Source of the DNA: CAZLYF01 sp964586835
GTDB lineage: Bacteria > Bacillota > Clostridia > Christensenellales > Aristaeellaceae
DNA length: 16,055 nucleotides
NCBI GenBank assembly: GCA_964586835.1
Contig: CAZPIC010000044.1
Span: 1 to 16,055 of the forward strand
Direction of reading: 5' to 3'
Shown here in pieces: positions 14,269 through 16,055 of the stretch; the stretch's first letter is position 1; each line of letters begins with the position of its first letter. Position numbers and translations under genes: made by a program. Below the pieces are notes generated by a model. That model was not told where the DNA came from, ran no database searches, and worked only from the letters and a program-made list of their open reading frames with translations.

Positions 14269-15423
14269 ATGAAGCCATTCAAGCGCTGTTTGGGAATGAT
14301 GCTGGCTGTAATCCTGTGCATGGGCACAACGACCGCGTGGGCCGCGTGGGCTGGCAGGGAAGAGCCGTTGTGCGATCCGTCCCAGGTGGATCTTTCCGAT
14401 GTGCAGGTGATCGACGGGCGAATAGTGGGTGAAATTCACCTTCCGGAAGGGGCGATGGACGGCGTGCTCCGGGCGGACTGCCCGGTTCCGCCAAGCTTCC
14501 GGCCAGAACAGATGCAAAAACTGACGGTAGCGTATGAGATCATTTCGGAAGCTGCGTTTACCAAGGCGCTGGAAGCCATCGGGCAAGATGCACAGGGCGG
14601 TATCTTCAATACCCTTCTGGCAGACCCTAAGCAGCCCATCGTTCAATTTTACCGGGAAGAAGGCTTGGACGGCAGCTTCATCTCCGCCGAACTGACAAAG
14701 GCCCCAAGCCTTGAGGGGAAACCGCACGAGCAGGAGCTGGCCGCCGCGAAGGAAATGGCCCGCACCCTGCTGGCCAACTGGAATACAGCCCCTTTTGAGG
14801 ATCTGCTGCACGCGCGTCGAAAGGAAGAAGCCCAGACGCTCATCGGGGCGCGATATAACGAGTACAGCACCAGAGAAGAAATGCAGCAATACGCGTTGGA
14901 AGATTTTATGCGCAACGAAGACCAGAGCGGACATCCCGGGCGGAACCTTTCGACGGTGGGCGGCATGTACGAGCTGTATGATCTACCCGTGATGTACCAG
15001 CACTATTGGAAAGAAGAGAAAGGGAAGGAGTTTTTCGGGGCGAGCAGCGGCTTTCACCTGAAGGTGCGGGATGATGGGATGCTGATGTATGCTCAGATCG
15101 ACGCCCTGCCCACGATCACGGGCACGGAGCCCCTGAACATCCCCGAGCGCTCCTGGGAAGAGCTGTTGCGGCTGTGCGTCGTGAACCTGTGCGTATCCAA
15201 CGCCACCACGCAGGACAGCACCTATGAGGACCACCGTTGGGGCACTTATACCCGGTATGCAACCTATGCAGTGATCACGCAAATCGAGCCCTGCTGGGTC
15301 GGCTTTGAGCCCTGTAAGCTGGAGCCCGGCTGGTATGCCGTGACGGAAGAACGGGTCGTAAGGGACAACAGCCTGGCCGACCGCTGGCAGGGATATACCG
15401 ACGCGGCAACCATGCAAAAATGA
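14269..15423 (+). CDS. Exported protein of unknown function in the ECF operon
   Basis: 384 residues with a Sec signal peptide (basic KPFKR, hydrophobic LGMMLAVILCMGTTT, AxA sites around AWA at 24-28) and no lipobox or second membrane segment, so it is probably released or loosely held outside. I do not recognise the family. The mature part is soluble and mixed charge, with a conserved-looking IVGEIHLPEGAMDGV near residue 52, a helical stretch around 155-215, and a C-terminal half rich in aromatic residues (YELYDLPVMYQHYWKEEKG; WGTYTRYATYAVITQIEPCW). It starts 2 bp after the stop of the membrane protein gene with AAAGGAG upstream, so it is the third gene of the operon, and a strong hairpin follows. 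It may be the effector or sensor part of the sigma system. No catalytic motif is visible. Confidence 0.8.
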   Translation: MKPFKRCLGMMLAVILCMGTTTAWAAWAGREEPLCDPSQVDLSDVQVIDGRIVGEIHLPEGAMDGVLRADCPVPPSFRPEQMQKLTVAYEIISEAAFTKALEAIGQDAQGGIFNTLLADPKQPIVQFYREEGLDGSFISAELTKAPSLEGKPHEQELAAAKEMARTLLANWNTAPFEDLLHARRKEEAQTLIGARYNEYSTREEMQQYALEDFMRNEDQSGHPGRNLSTVGGMYELYDLPVMYQHYWKEEKGKEFFGASSGFHLKVRDDGMLMYAQIDALPTITGTEPLNIPERSWEELLRLCVVNLCVSNATTQDSTYEDHRWGTYTRYATYAVITQIEPCWVGFEPCKLEPGWYAVTEERVVRDNSLADRWQGYTDAATMQK

Positions 15424-15439
15424 AATAGAGAGATTCGCC

Positions 15440-15478
15440 AAAGGCCCTCGACAGTCGTTCAAGCTGCCGGGGGTCTTT
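15440..15478 (+). terminator. Terminator-like hairpin after the ECF operon
   Basis: AAAGGCCCTCGACAG (15440-15454) pairs with CTGCCGGGGGTCTTT (15464-15478): 15 pairs with two wobbles and one A-C mismatch, nine-base loop. It starts 16 bp past the stop. The T-run is only three bases, so efficiency is uncertain. Confidence 0.6.
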
Positions 15479-15902
15479 GACCAAGCCCTGCGCCCTTCGA
15501 TAAGCCCTGATGTTTCATGTTTTATGCTTCTGGTTGCCCGGCTGAGCGCCAGACATATGACAGAGTCTTGTGCAGACCAGAATACTTGCGAAGTTTCTAT
15601 TTGTGCACAGAAGATATCCCTGCCCCGTGCAGTATAGATGATATCGGAGTGCTAACAGGCTGTCTTGGATAACAGAAGCGTCGTACGCTCAAGGGATTAT
15701 TGATGACGCATGCACCGACCGTTGCAAAAGCACTCATCATGCAACCCCTTGTATTGTTGTTGTTTTCGATGTGAAGCCCCATGCTCCCTGATACTCAAGC
15801 CACAGCGCCAGGCTTTTCTTGTCTCGAAAGGGTGGGTGCATCATTACATGATTACACGGGAGCCTTAGAGATTCGTGTGTTTTTGTGTTCTCCGAAGCAC
15901 AT
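15479..15902. other. Non-coding stretch without recognised content
   Basis: No open frame here has a ribosome binding site or family pattern that I can support, on either strand. I see no tRNA, riboswitch or long repeat. Composition is less GC-rich than the genes to its left. It may be decayed mobile DNA, given the element end that bounds it on the right. Confidence 0.5.
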
Positions 15903-15961
15903 TTATCCTAGATTATTCACAGGCATGACCTGAAAGGTCGAGATATGAAGAAATTACAAGG
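15903..15961 (-). repeat. Right copy of the 59-bp inverted repeat (probable IS end)
   Basis: Reverse complement of 1-59 with four substitutions. The internal hairpin GACCT-gaa-AGGTC (15927-15939) has one more base pair than the left copy. The element body would extend right from here. 15962-16055 contains a second small hairpin, TCACTT-aac-AAGTGA, but no readable gene before the window ends. Confidence 0.75.
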
Positions 15962-16055
15962 GTTTATGAGACTGGATGCTTTCACTTAACAAGTGAGAGC
16001 CGAAGTGGGAAATATTTCCGCTCAATAGATGTGGAAACTATTGAAAGAAGGCCTT

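Noticed and set aside
13921..14934. 337-codon minus-strand frame opposite the ECF operon
   Set aside because: No ribosome binding site or family pattern; the plus-strand genes are tightly packed with good start sites.
15597..15782. 61-codon minus-strand frame near the right end
   Set aside because: No ribosome binding site, no recognisable pattern, and a low-complexity Asn run near its start.
15962..16055. Possible group II intron domain V (GAGCCG...)
   Set aside because: The sequence lacks the conserved stem, GNRA-type loop and bulge layout of domain V; resemblance is limited to a few bases.

Overview
The window looks like a chromosomal segment of an uncultured, fairly GC-rich Firmicute, most likely a Clostridia-type gut bacterium (Christensenellales-like). 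This rests on strong Shine-Dalgarno sites, an RbsA/RbsB/RbsC-type sugar transporter, a DUF4342 gene beside an OmpR-type two-component system, a secreted PT/EPTP-repeat protein with SH3-like domains, and an ECF sigma operon with a membrane-anchored partner. The taxon is an inference; no rRNA or marker-gene comparison was possible.

Edges. Positions 1-59 and 15903-15961 are an inverted repeat (55 of 59 identical) and look like the same end of two copies of one element whose bodies lie outside the window. Directly inside the left copy, 60-1010 is a wrecked ISAs1/H-repeat-type transposase gene that starts mid-protein exactly at the repeat boundary.

Left and centre, plus strand. A promoter just past the IS remnant leads into ychF (GTPase-like ATPase), followed 9 bp later by a sugar-transfer-associated ATP-grasp protein. 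Next comes an exported repeat protein with a peptidoglycan-binding domain, two MucBP-like repeats, long Pro-Thr and Glu-Pro-Thr-Pro spacers, and two SH3-like domains. A DUF4342 membrane protein ends in a terminator, and a response regulator/histidine kinase pair with overlapping stop and start follows. A bidirectional terminator separates this block from the next.

Centre-right, minus strand. A three-gene carbohydrate ABC importer runs ATPase, permease, binding protein from a good sigma-A promoter at 11748-11776, with a hairpin before the binding-protein gene. The binding protein has a signal peptide but no lipobox.

Right. 11901-12395 carries a decayed integrase-type transposase fragment on the plus strand. 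It abuts the 3' end of a decayed ECF sigma gene on the minus strand (12391-12948). Divergent from that fossil is an intact operon: ECF sigma factor, single-pass membrane protein (probable anti-sigma factor) and an exported protein of unknown function, with an ECF-like promoter in front and a strong hairpin behind. This operon next to its dead ECF paralogue is the most likely little-described system in the window. 15479-15902 holds no gene I can support.
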